Of a DNA stretch of 64,000 nucleotides, positions 8,203 through 15,969 are shown piece by piece. Under the pieces are notes generated by a model, which was given only the letters and a program-made list of their open reading frames with translations, did not search any database and was not told where the DNA came from. Within the stretch, counting starts at the first letter, position 1. The number at the start of each line of letters is the position of its first letter. A program made the position numbers and the translations under genes. This DNA comes from Flavobacterium sp. LHD-85 (GTDB taxonomy: Bacteria > Bacteroidota > Bacteroidia > Flavobacteriales > Flavobacteriaceae). The stretch is from assembly GCF_030929595.1 (NCBI RefSeq), contig NZ_JAVFVR010000002.1, positions 1 to 64,000 of the forward strand, in the 5' to 3' direction.

Positions 8203-8284
8203 AATGTTTAATTTTTTCAAGCGAATTTATTCGAAGAAACTTTGATAAAGTGTGAATCAAAGTCTTGAAAACAACAGAATAGGA

Positions 8285-8318
8285 CAAAAAAAATCCCGCT
8301 CGATTAGAACAGGATTTT
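8285..8318 (-). terminator. Terminator of the HU-CCDC81/SPOR gene
   Basis: On the minus strand AAAATCC and GGATTTT form a 7-bp stem followed by a T-run, starting 7 bp after the stop codon. Confidence 0.6.
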
Positions 8319-8324
8319 AAAATT

Positions 8325-9296
8325 TTATAGGTTTTCTACCAGAATCCAAGCTTGAGGATTTTCGCCTTTTTGTATTTCTTTTTGAGCTTGTTCTGCTTCT
8401 TTCATTGTAGCATAACTTCCGTACAAAACAGGAAACAATCCGTGTTTGTTTTCTTTGAGCATTCTTGCTTTGAAACCGTCTTTAATTAGTTGGTTGTAAG
8501 CTTTTCTAGCATTTGCTTCACTTCTGAAGGCACCAGCCATAATATGATATGGCATTGTTGTTTCAACAGTTTCAACTTTAGCAGAATCAACAGAAAGAGT
8601 TACAGCTGGAAGCGGACTTTTGATAAAGAAAGTGGCTTCTTGAATTTTGTTCTGTACTTTTTTCTGAACAGCCTGCTCTACAACAAGTGTTTGGTTATCA
8701 ATTTGGTTTTGATATAAGGGGTAACCTATGCTTCCTGTAATTCCAAGTCCTAGAACAAGAATGGCAGCATAACGCAAGAATGGATTTGAAGATTTGGTTT
8801 CTTCTTCATTTTCGTATAATAAAACAGCATCTTTTTCTTTTGCTGCAATCTTTTCAATTTTTTTCTCGAAAACCTCTTTTTTCACCATTGGAGAAACGAA
8901 AGGACTTAATCCAAAAGAAGTTGCCAGATAATTTGTCTGATCGTTCGGTTTGAAAACAATATTGCTTTCAGAGTTTAAACGAAGTTCGCCAATGTTCTTT
9001 AAAAGAATTACGCCTTCTTCTTCCAAAGTTTTTTTCCAATTTAAAACCTCAAAAGCAATTGCGCTCACGGCAAAACCATAAGATGTTTTTTCAGCTTGTG
9101 CTATATGATTTGCTAACAATCCGTCATTATTTTTGATACGGCTATTGAAAGAAATGGTTTTTTTTGGAGGAAAAAACGAATTAGTGCTTTCATTCAGCTG
9201 CGCCGAATGAGTTTCTGTTAAAAATGCACCAAATCCTGGAACCGTTACACACTGATAACGATACAATAACTGTGAGATATATACTTCGATTTTCAT
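8325..9296 (-). CDS. HU-CCDC81 and SPOR domain membrane protein
   Basis: The protein is 323 residues. Residues 1-60 (LLYRYQCVTVPGFGAFL) and 65-130 (LKNIGELRLN) match the paired prokaryotic HU-CCDC81 domains, which have the HU DNA-binding fold. A single transmembrane segment lies at about 176-195. Residues about 250-323 (YHIMAGAFRSEANARKAYNQL) form a SPOR domain, which binds denuded peptidoglycan. The topology predicts the HU-like part inside and SPOR in the periplasm, so it could link cytoplasmic components to the cell wall, perhaps at division sites. That role is inference. Its promoter would give an almost leaderless mRNA. Confidence 0.85.
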   Translation of the reverse strand: MKIEVYISQLLYRYQCVTVPGFGAFLTETHSAQLNESTNSFFPPKKTISFNSRIKNNDGLLANHIAQAEKTSYGFAVSAIAFEVLNWKKTLEEEGVILLKNIGELRLNSESNIVFKPNDQTNYLATSFGLSPFVSPMVKKEVFEKKIEKIAAKEKDAVLLYENEEETKSSNPFLRYAAILVLGLGITGSIGYPLYQNQIDNQTLVVEQAVQKKVQNKIQEATFFIKSPLPAVTLSVDSAKVETVETTMPYHIMAGAFRSEANARKAYNQLIKDGFKARMLKENKHGLFPVLYGSYATMKEAEQAQKEIQKGENPQAWILVENL

Positions 9297-9301
9297 ATTA
9301 A

Positions 9302-9330
9302 CAAAGTTAGCTAACGAGCATAGTTATCAA
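9302..9330 (-). promoter_or_regulatory. Promoter of the HU-CCDC81/SPOR gene
   Basis: On the minus strand TTG (9330-9328) and TAACTTTG (9309-9302) are 18 bp apart. The -7 element ends 5 bp before the ATG, so transcription should start at or next to the start codon. Confidence 0.65.
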
Positions 9331-9534
9331 AATTTTATTCACAATTTTTATTAACAATTAGGAATTATTTTTAGACAATTCGTTTTCAGTTAGTTAATAT
9401 ATTGTTTTGCCTTCTGTTAAAAGGAAGATAAGAATTATTTGTAAATTTTATTAGGAAATTACTTTGTTTTATAGATATTTGCGCTTCATAAAAAGAAGAT
9501 TTATCTTTTCTATTTTACATAATGTTTAAAACAA

Positions 9535-10635
9535 ATGACAGATCAAGAATTGTTTAATTTGCTTGCCTTAATGAAGGTTGACGGAGTAGGAGACATAATG
9601 GGTAAAAAATTACTTAATTCATTTGGTGATGCTTCCGCTATTTTTAAAGCAAAGAATTCCCAATTGGCTGCCGTTGATGGAATTGGATCTGTTTTATTGA
9701 AAAATTTGAAAGATAAAACTGTTTTTGAAAAAGCAGACAAAGAGCTTTCATTTATAAAAAATAACAATATTCAGGTTTCTTTTTTTCAGGAAGAAAATTA
9801 TCCAGAACGTCTCAAGCATTGCATTGACGCACCAATTCTGATTTTTAATGCGGGAAATTTGGATTTCAAAAACAGGAAAATTATCGGTATCGTTGGCACA
9901 CGTCAAATTACTTCGTATGGAACTGATTTTTGTAGAAAGTTGATTGAAGATTTGGCTCCGCTCGATCCTGTAATTGTAAGCGGTTTTGCTTACGGAGTCG
10001 ATATTGTGGCGCATCAAGCAGCAATGGATTATGGTCTGCAAACAATTGGCGTTTTGGCTCATGGACTTAATCAAATTTATCCGCGTGCGCATAAAAAGTA
10101 TATGGCAAGAATGGAAGAGAATGGTGGATTTATAACTGAGTTTTGGAGTGATTCTAATCCTGATAAAGAGAAGTTTGTCCGTCGAAACCGTATTGTCGCC
10201 GGAATGACTGAAGCTACAATTGTGATTGAATCTGCTGATAAAGGAGGATCTCTAATTACTGCAAATATGGCCAACGAGTACAATCGTGACGTATTTGCTG
10301 TGCCGGGAAGAGTGACTGATAAATACAGTCAGGGTTGTAATAACTTGATTAAAACGCAGAAAGCAAATGTGCTGACAAGTGCTGCAGATTTGGTATATAT
10401 GTTGAATTGGGATATTAAAGAAAAACAAAAAAATATTCAAAAACAGCTTTTTATAGAGTTAGATTCTGACGAACAAAAAATCTATGATTTTCTCCAGAAA
10501 AATGGAAAGGAATTGCTTGATCTCATTGCTATTGCGTGTGATATTCCAATTTTCAAATTATCAGGAGTTTTGATAGGTATGGAATTAAAAGGTGTTATAA
10601 GACCTCTTCCTGGAAAACTTTTTGAATCAATTTAA
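9535..10635 (+). CDS. dprA: DNA-processing protein DprA (Smf)
   Basis: DprA binds incoming single-stranded DNA and loads RecA in natural transformation. The protein is 366 residues. An N-terminal helix-hairpin-helix region (GVGDIMGKKLL, GIGSVLLKNL) is followed by the Rossmann-like core with IVGTRQITSYG near residue 120, SGFAYGVD near 145, GLNQIYPRAHK, GGFITEF and GGSLITANMA near 240. A C-terminal winged-helix domain occupies about 305-366. All signature motifs are intact. It is monocistronic. Confidence 0.95.
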   Translation: MTDQELFNLLALMKVDGVGDIMGKKLLNSFGDASAIFKAKNSQLAAVDGIGSVLLKNLKDKTVFEKADKELSFIKNNNIQVSFFQEENYPERLKHCIDAPILIFNAGNLDFKNRKIIGIVGTRQITSYGTDFCRKLIEDLAPLDPVIVSGFAYGVDIVAHQAAMDYGLQTIGVLAHGLNQIYPRAHKKYMARMEENGGFITEFWSDSNPDKEKFVRRNRIVAGMTEATIVIESADKGGSLITANMANEYNRDVFAVPGRVTDKYSQGCNNLIKTQKANVLTSAADLVYMLNWDIKEKQKNIQKQLFIELDSDEQKIYDFLQKNGKELLDLIAIACDIPIFKLSGVLIGMELKGVIRPLPGKLFESI

Positions 10636-10832
10636 CGCAGAAAATCCTATATATTATATTATGAAAAGGTTGTTCAATCTGTATAAAACATAAATCAGTA
10701 AGAGTTCAAAAAGTATATTTAGAATTTGAAATACTTATGGCGAAATATTATAATCCTCAATAATATTTGTCTATCTTTTTTATTTTTAAGAGGTTAATTT
10801 ATTTGATGTTACGAGAATATATTATAAAAGAA

Positions 10833-10865
10833 AAACGCTGACCAGTTTTAGTATGATCAGCGTTT
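10833..10865 (-). terminator. Terminator of trpS
   Basis: AAACGCTGA and TCAGCGTTT form a 9-bp stem. On the minus strand it is followed by a T-rich tract. It sits 23 bp after the trpS stop codon. Confidence 0.8.
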
Positions 10866-10887
10866 CTATCAAAGAGTTTGGTTTAAA

Positions 10888-11862
10888 TTATTTCTGAAAT
10901 CCTAAAACTTCTCTAACTTTTGCTAGAACACCATCTGCAATTACAGAAGCTTTTGATGCGCCTTTTTTCAATAAAGCGTCAACTTCTTCTAGATTATTGA
11001 TGTAATAGTTATATTTTTCTCTTTCTGTTTTGAATTTTTCTGTAATCAATTCAAACAAAGCTTGTTTAGCGTGACCGTAACCGTAGTTTCCGCCTAAATA
11101 GTTTGCTCTCATTTGTGCAGTTTGTTCTTCGTTTGCTAACAAAGAATAAATGGCAAAAGCATTGCAAGTATTTGGATTTTTAGGTGCTTCAAGAGGAGTT
11201 GAATCTGTTTCAATACTCATTACTTGTTTGCGTAATGTTTTGTCATCCAAGAATATATTGATGATATTGTTGGCAGACTTGCTCATTTTTCCTCCGTTTG
11301 TTCCAGGAATCAGCATAATGTTTTCTTGAATTTTTGCTTCAGGAAGAACAAAAGTTTCGCCCATTTGGTGATTGAAACGAGCCGCAACATCACGAGTAAT
11401 TTCTAAATGCTGCAACTGATCTTTTCCAACAGGAACAAATTCAGCATCATACAATAATATATCCGCTGCCATTAACATCGGATAAGTGAAAAGTCCCGCG
11501 TTAACATCGTCCAAACGATCTGCTTTATCTTTGAAAGAATGAGCCAAAGTCAATCTTTGAAACGGAAAAAAACAGCTTAAATACCAAGTCAATTCAGTAG
11601 TTTGAACCACGTCAGATTGTCTGTAAAACGTCACTTTATCAGGATTTAAACCACAAGCAAGCCAAGCTGCGGCAGTGCTATAGGTGTTTTCTCTTAAAGT
11701 TTTTCCGTCTTTAATCTGAGTGATTGAATGCAAATCGGCAATAAACAAATAAGATTCATTTGCTGGATCGTTTGATAATTCGATTGCCGGAATAATTGCT
11801 CCTAATAAATTTCCTAAATGCGGTGTTCCTGTACTTTGAACACCCGTAAGTATTTTTGCCAT
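10888..11862 (-). CDS. trpS: Tryptophanyl-tRNA synthetase
   Basis: TrpS is a class I aminoacyl-tRNA synthetase that charges tRNA-Trp. The protein is 324 residues, the normal bacterial size. The HIGH-type motif is HLGN at residues 15-18 after TGVQSTGTP, and the KMSKS motif is at about 193-197 in GGKMSKS. The Trp-pocket motifs YPMLMAADILLYDA and VPVGKDQLQHLE are present. It is monocistronic. Confidence 0.97.
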   Translation of the reverse strand: MAKILTGVQSTGTPHLGNLLGAIIPAIELSNDPANESYLFIADLHSITQIKDGKTLRENTYSTAAAWLACGLNPDKVTFYRQSDVVQTTELTWYLSCFFPFQRLTLAHSFKDKADRLDDVNAGLFTYPMLMAADILLYDAEFVPVGKDQLQHLEITRDVAARFNHQMGETFVLPEAKIQENIMLIPGTNGGKMSKSANNIINIFLDDKTLRKQVMSIETDSTPLEAPKNPNTCNAFAIYSLLANEEQTAQMRANYLGGNYGYGHAKQALFELITEKFKTEREKYNYYINNLEEVDALLKKGASKASVIADGVLAKVREVLGFQK

Positions 11863-11926
11863 TCTAGTTTTTTTCTGAAATGCAAATGTCGCGATGTTTT
11901 TTTTAATTACAAAGTTTGTAGCTTTT

Positions 11927-11959
11927 TAACGCAAAGAGCGCAAAGGGTTTTCGCAAAGT
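11927..11959 (+). repeat. Left 33-bp inverted end of the GxxExxY unit
   Basis: It begins TAACGCAAAGAGCGCAAAG and ends TTTTCGCAAAGT. It also lies in the trpS upstream region, so it could affect trpS expression. Confidence 0.85.
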
Positions 11960-11987
11960 AAAGAAGTTTTATTTCTTTGAGAAATTG

Positions 11988-12008
11988 CTTTGCGATAAGT
12001 TCGCAAAG
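11988..12008. repeat. Inner palindrome, left
   Basis: CTTTGCG and CGCAAAG flank a 7-nt centre (ATAAGTT). It is 49 bp before the GxxExxY start codon. Confidence 0.8.
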
Positions 12009-12057
12009 CTTTTTATAAATATAAGAAAATATTTATAAATTTACTGTTTTTTAAATT

Positions 12058-12435
12058 ATGACAGAAAACGAAATTTCAAATATTATAATTGGACTAGCAA
12101 TTGAAATTCATAAAAAACTTGGATCAGGATTGTTAGAAAGTGTATACAAAGAATGTTTGTTTTATAAAATTAAACAGCGTGGGCTTCTTGTTGAAAAAGA
12201 AAAATCTTTGGCATTAATTTTTGAAGAAGTTAAGCTGGATTGGGGATACCGCATTGATATACTGGTGGAAAACAAGTTACTAATCGAGATAAAAAGTGTG
12301 GAATCTCTTACTGTTAATCATTTAGCATAAACATTAACCTATTTAAGACTAGGAAATTTTAAACTTGGCTTTTTAATAAATTTCAGTGAAAGGCTATTAA
12401 AAAATGGCATCAGAAGAATTGCAAATAATTTATAG
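12058..12435 (+). pseudogene. GxxExxY protein gene with in-frame nonsense codon
   Basis: GxxExxY proteins are small PD-(D/E)xK-fold, nuclease-like proteins of unknown function. The signature G24LLE27SVY30 is present and the catalytic-type residues D67, E77 and K79 are in place (YRIDILVENK, IEIK). The frame stops at TAA 12328-12330 after residue 90. The same frame then continues for 34 more codons (TLTYLRLGNFKLGFLINF and onward) to TAG at 12433-12435. The usual family reading at that point is HLAQ, so a single CAA-to-TAA change explains it. The product would be truncated after the catalytic residues, so residual activity cannot be excluded. Confidence 0.85.
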
Positions 12436-12441
12436 ATAAAG

Positions 12442-12462
12442 CTTTGTGATCTTGTTGCAAAG
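12442..12462. repeat. Inner palindrome, right
   Basis: CTTTGTGATCTTGTTGCAAAG is an imperfect palindrome similar to the one at 11988-12008. It begins 6 bp after the second stop codon of the GxxExxY gene. Confidence 0.7.
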
Positions 12463-12489
12463 CAAACTTTTAAAATAATTACTTTGAAA

Positions 12490-12522
12490 ACTTTGCGAAA
12501 ATTCTTTGCGCGCTTTGCGTTA
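12490..12522 (-). repeat. Right 33-bp inverted end of the GxxExxY unit
   Basis: Its reverse complement matches 30 of 33 bases of the left end. It reads ACTTTGCGAAAATTCTTTG on the plus strand at its left side. Confidence 0.85.
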
Positions 12523-12587
12523 GAATAAAGCTTACACTTAAAAAAATCTTGTTTAAAATTCATTTCTGTTTTCTTACATTTGGAGCT

Positions 12588-13331
12588 ATGAAAATATTTA
12601 AAATTGCTTTTTGGATTCTTTGGCGAGTTTGGTTTTATGTTTTGATGGCCATTCCAATACTCATTATGTTCCCTTTTCTGGTCGTTTCTATCCTTTCTGA
12701 GAAAGGATATCCATACTTCTTTAAAATGGCTCGCATTTGGGCTAAATTTATCCTTTTCGGAATGGGTTTCTTTTATACTGTAAAACGCGAACAAAAGCTG
12801 ATTAAAGGCAAAAGTTACATGATTGTGGCCAATCATACTTCTATGACCGATATTATGCTTACGTTGGCTTTAATTAAAAATCCTTTTGTTTTTGTTGGGA
12901 AGAAAGAGCTGGTAAAGATTCCTCTTTTTGGATTTTTCTATAAAAGAACTTGTATTCTAGTTGACAGAAGTTCGTCTAAAAGTAAAAATGAAGTTTTTAA
13001 AAGAGCGCAAAATAGATTAAATCAAGGTTTAAGTATTTGCATTTTCCCAGAGGGCGGAGTTCCAGATGACGAAAGCATTTTGCTGGATGAGTTTAAAGAT
13101 GGAGCATTCAGATTGGCGATAGATCACCAGATTCCTATCGTACCTATTGTTTATCCAGATAGTAAAGAACGTTTTTCGTATACTTTTTTGAGTGGAAGTC
13201 CTGGAAAAATGCGCGCGAGAGTTTTGCCTTTTGTAGAAACAAAAGGATTGACAAGCGACAACAGAAAAGAATTAAGAGATCGAGTTAGAAATATGATTTA
13301 TAATGGTTTAATAGATTATCAGAAGGAATAA
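12588..13331 (+). CDS. 1-acylglycerol-3-phosphate O-acyltransferase family protein
   Basis: The PlsC-type fold transfers an acyl chain to a lysophospholipid at the membrane. The protein is 247 residues from the ATG at 12588. An N-terminal hydrophobic segment (WILWRVWFYVLMAIPILIM) anchors it. The HX4D motif is NHTSMTD and the glycerol-phosphate-binding motif is FPEGG. TACATTTG at 12575-12582 looks like a -7 element ending 5 bp before this ATG, which argues against the longer frame from 12549. A second PlsC-like gene is at 52908. Which is the main phospholipid enzyme, and whether this one acylates another lipid, cannot be told. Confidence 0.85.
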   Translation: MKIFKIAFWILWRVWFYVLMAIPILIMFPFLVVSILSEKGYPYFFKMARIWAKFILFGMGFFYTVKREQKLIKGKSYMIVANHTSMTDIMLTLALIKNPFVFVGKKELVKIPLFGFFYKRTCILVDRSSSKSKNEVFKRAQNRLNQGLSICIFPEGGVPDDESILLDEFKDGAFRLAIDHQIPIVPIVYPDSKERFSYTFLSGSPGKMRARVLPFVETKGLTSDNRKELRDRVRNMIYNGLIDYQKE

Positions 13332-13356
13332 CCATAAAAACATTATGTAAAATACA

Positions 13357-13390
13357 AAAGCCGGTAGATGATAAATCTACCGGCTTTTCT
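13357..13390 (+). terminator. Strong intrinsic terminator
   Basis: AAAGCCGGTAGAT and ATCTACCGGCTTT form a perfect 13-bp stem with a short loop, followed by T residues. Confidence 0.92.
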
Positions 13391-13426
13391 TTGAATTAAA
13401 AACCCCTATTTTTATTCAAAAGCTTA

Positions 13427-13531
13427 TTATCTGTGAATTATCTTTTCTGAAATAAAACGCAATACTTTCTTAAATTTCAATTTGGTTTTTCTTCGGTTTT
13501 TATTGTACAACAATTCCATTTTTTCTTTCAT
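13427..13531 (-). CDS. Possible 34-residue basic small protein
   Basis: An ATG at 13531 opens 34 codons ending in TAA. The product is very rich in Lys and Arg (NKNRRKTKLKFKKVLRF) with hydrophobic positions spaced as in an amphipathic helix. It occupies part of the 553-bp gap between the acyltransferase gene and recA. No promoter of the -33/-7 type is evident. It could be a real small protein or chance. Confidence 0.35.
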   Translation of the reverse strand: MKEKMELLYNKNRRKTKLKFKKVLRFISEKIIHR

Positions 13532-13821
13532 GATTAAAAATATTAATGGTTGATAATAAAGAGTTTGGTTAATAACTCAAGTTAATGTCACATTATTATA
13601 GATTCAGAGAAATATAAAAGGTTGCGTTGCAATTGAAAAAAAATTGACAAAAACCCGTCAGTTTGAACAACCAACGGATTTTTTACTCAAATAACCAACC
13701 AATGTAAATTCTAAAAAAACGCCAAATTGATATATGGCAGTACCAATTGCAAACTGCTTTTTTTAATAGATGAGGGATTGGTAAAAAGGTTGCGTGAAAA
13801 TTTCATTTTTTTTCAAAATAA
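13532..13821. other. Intergenic gap before recA terminator, nothing recognised
   Basis: AT-rich, with only a weak stem near 13647-13684 (CCCGT and ACGG). No open frame or promoter that I can support. Confidence 0.5.
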
Positions 13822-13859
13822 AAAAAGCCGAGCGATTTTTTTTAATCACTCGGCTTTTT
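13822..13859 (-). terminator. Bidirectional terminator at the 3' end of recA
   Basis: AAAAAGCCGAGCGATT and AATCACTCGGCTTTTT form a 16-position stem with one mismatch, with A and T runs on either side. It lies 25 bp after the recA stop codon. Confidence 0.9.
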
Positions 13860-13884
13860 AAGAGTCTTTTTTTAGATTTATTTT

Positions 13885-14892
13885 TTAGGCATTTGCCAGT
13901 TCTTTCATATGTTCTTTAATTTTAACTTCCAGTTCATCAGCAAGTTCTGGGTTGTCTTTAATTAAAGCTTTAACGGCGTCACGTCCTTGACCTAATTTAG
14001 TATCGCCGTAGCTGAACCAAGATCCTGCTTTTTTAACGATATCAAATTCAACAGCTAGATCTAAGATCTCTCCAGTTTTAGAAACACCTTCTCCGTACAT
14101 AATGTCGAATTCGGCAGTTTTAAATGGTGGTGCTACTTTGTTTTTAACAATTTTAACTTTAGTTCTGTTTCCGATTACGTTTTCACCATCTTTAATTTGA
14201 GCAGAACGACGAATATCTAAACGTACAGAAGCGTAAAATTTAAGTGCGTTACCTCCGGTTGTAGTTTCAGGATTTCCGAACATAACACCAATTTTTTCAC
14301 GAAGTTGGTTGATAAAGAAAACTGTACAATTTGTTTTGCTGATAGTTCCAGTAAGTTTTCTCAAAGCTTGAGACATCAAACGTGCATGAAGACCCATTTT
14401 AGAATCTCCCATTTCGCCTTCAATTTCGCTTTTTGGAGTTAACGCTGCAACTGAGTCAATTACAACGATGTCGATAGCTCCAGAACGAATTAGGTTTTCA
14501 GCAATTTCTAAAGCTTGTTCCCCGTTATCTGGTTGAGAAATGATTAAGTTTTCAATATCAACATTTAATTTTTCAGCATAATTTCTATCAAATGCGTGCT
14601 CCGCATCGATAAAGGCAGCAATACCGCCTGCTTTTTGAGCTTCTGCAATTGCATGAAGCGTCAAAGTTGTTTTTCCAGAAGATTCTGGACCATATATTTC
14701 GATAATTCTTCCTTTCGGATATCCGTTTACTCCAAGAGCTAAGTCTACACCTAGTGAGCCAGAAGAAATCGTTTCTACTTCTACAATGGCTCTGTCGCCC
14801 ATTTTCATTACGGTTCCTTTTCCGTAGGTTTTGTCAAGTTTATCAAGCGTTAATTGTAGTGCTTTTAATTTGGCTTCTTTCTCTGAACTCAT
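13885..14892 (-). CDS. recA: Recombinase RecA
   Basis: RecA forms ATP-dependent filaments on single-stranded DNA for strand exchange and repair. The protein is 335 residues. Walker A GPESSGKT is at residues 68-75. [21 protein letters not shown] (loop 1 region), [22 protein letters not shown] (loop 2 region) and the C-terminal acidic end are all present. It is a single gene. I saw no clear LexA-type operator or TAnnTTTG promoter in its 145-bp upstream region. Confidence 0.98.
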   Translation of the reverse strand: MSSEKEAKLKALQLTLDKLDKTYGKGTVMKMGDRAIVEVETISSGSLGVDLALGVNGYPKGRIIEIYGPESSGKTTLTLHAIAEAQKAGGIAAFIDAEHAFDRNYAEKLNVDIENLIISQPDNGEQALEIAENLIRSGAIDIVVIDSVAALTPKSEIEGEMGDSKMGLHARLMSQALRKLTGTISKTNCTVFFINQLREKIGVMFGNPETTTGGNALKFYASVRLDIRRSAQIKDGENVIGNRTKVKIVKNKVAPPFKTAEFDIMYGEGVSKTGEILDLAVEFDIVKKAGSWFSYGDTKLGQGRDAVKALIKDNPELADELEVKIKEHMKELANA

Positions 14893-15037
14893 TTTTTTCT
14901 AAATATCTTAAATTATTACTTTGTCTTTCTGGATAAAAATAAGAAAATTCTGCTATATTTTTATTAGTCAGTTTTATAATTTGTAAAATTACTTCTTTTT
15001 TTGAAGTTTGATTGTTCCAAATTGTCACAAAATCGCT

Positions 15038-15547
15038 TTACAAAAATAAAGCCTTTAATTCGGTAGCATCAGAAGGTTTTATTTTGCCAGCAAGCAGTAA
15101 ACTCAATTGTTTACGACGAAGGGCAGCATCAAAACGTTGGATTTCTATGTCGGTTTCTGGAATAATTGCCGGCACTTCAACCGGTCTTCCGGTGTCGTCA
15201 ACAGCAACGAAAGTGTAAATAGCTTCGTTGGCTTTGGTTCTATTTCCAGATTCGCGATCTTCTACCCATACGTCGATAAAAACTTCCATCGAACTTTTGA
15301 ATGATCTTGAAACTTTTGCCTCTACGGTTACAACGCTTCCAAGCGAAATTGCTCTATTAAAAGCAACGTGATTTACAGAAGCCGTTACAACAATTCGGCG
15401 CGAATGTCTGCGGGCCGCAATACTTGCCGCTCGATCCATTCTGGCTAATAATTCACCGCCAAATAAATTGTTTAAAGGATTTGTTTCGCTCGGTAAAACT
15501 AAATCAGTTAAAATAGTTAGGGATTCTGAAGGATGTTTTGGATTCAT
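15038..15547 (-). CDS. Acyl-CoA thioesterase, hotdog fold
   Basis: The protein is 169 residues with the hotdog thioesterase core. NNLFGGELLARMDRAASIAARRHS carries the conserved Asn/Gly/Asp catalytic helix of the YciA/BACH group, and VVTASVNHVAFNRAI follows. It hydrolyses acyl-CoA in the cytoplasm; chain-length preference is not visible. It is third in a minus-strand group with holB and the doxX-like gene, 32 bp after the latter. Confidence 0.88.
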   Translation of the reverse strand: MNPKHPSESLTILTDLVLPSETNPLNNLFGGELLARMDRAASIAARRHSRRIVVTASVNHVAFNRAISLGSVVTVEAKVSRSFKSSMEVFIDVWVEDRESGNRTKANEAIYTFVAVDDTGRPVEVPAIIPETDIEIQRFDAALRRKQLSLLLAGKIKPSDATELKALFL

Positions 15548-15579
15548 TTTTTTAATCTAAAATTTAAAAATTGTACTGG

Positions 15580-15963
15580 TTAATTCAACCAATAAACTGC
15601 CATTACAGCTGGTATAAAATATATAACAATGGTTCTCGCACCATCGTAATCTTTTGCAAGTCTTTGTCCGAAAAGCATCATTAACAAACATATACAAGAA
15701 AAAATAGCTCCATAAAAGCCAAATTCTCTGCCATTATTTGTAAATAATTGAATTCCGCCCACAACACATAAAATTCCTGAAATCAATTCTAAAATCAATA
15801 AATGAAATAGAGCCAGAGGAACTTGATTTTTTAATGGAGTCTTGGCAAAGTGCTCTTTAAGCCAAGCGACATTATCTTTCCAGTAGAAAATTTTTTCGTA
15901 ACCCGATTGTAAAAAAGTTAAAGCTAGAAAAGCTAGAAGTAAAATTGAGGCAACATTGTTCAT
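15580..15963 (-). CDS. DoxX-like membrane protein
   Basis: The protein is 127 residues with four hydrophobic segments and the DoxX-type N-terminus (FLALTFLQSGYEKIFYWKDN). The family has roles in redox or stress at the membrane, but the function here is unknown. It begins 6 bp after holB, so it is almost certainly cotranscribed with it. Confidence 0.75.
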   Translation of the reverse strand: MNNVASILLLAFLALTFLQSGYEKIFYWKDNVAWLKEHFAKTPLKNQVPLALFHLLILELISGILCVVGGIQLFTNNGREFGFYGAIFSCICLLMMLFGQRLAKDYDGARTIVIYFIPAVMAVYWLN

Positions 15964-15969
15964 TATGAA

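Larger units (their letters stand above)
11927..12522 (+). mobile_element. Candidate GxxExxY unit bounded by 33-bp inverted repeats
   Basis: The left end (11927-11959) and the reverse complement of the right end (12490-12522) match at 30 of 33 positions. Both are built of CGCAAAG words. Just inside lie two related 21-bp imperfect palindromes (11988-12008 and 12442-12462), both of the form CTTTG...GCAAAG. The only gene inside is the GxxExxY pseudogene. The nested symmetry recalls REP-associated transposase units. Mobility is inference: no target-site duplication was established. Confidence 0.6.

Noticed and set aside
9470-9534. Promoter for dprA (TAGATATTTG)
   Set aside because: The spacing between TA and TTTG is four bases instead of two, and no TTG lies at the right distance.
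12328-12330. Programmed readthrough or recoding of TAA in the GxxExxY gene
   Set aside because: No recoding signal is visible and a single point mutation explains it; kept only as a pseudogene call.
12339-12836. 165-residue minus-strand frame
   Set aside because: It is antisense to the GxxExxY gene, a repeat and the acyltransferase gene, and its composition is that of a shadow frame.
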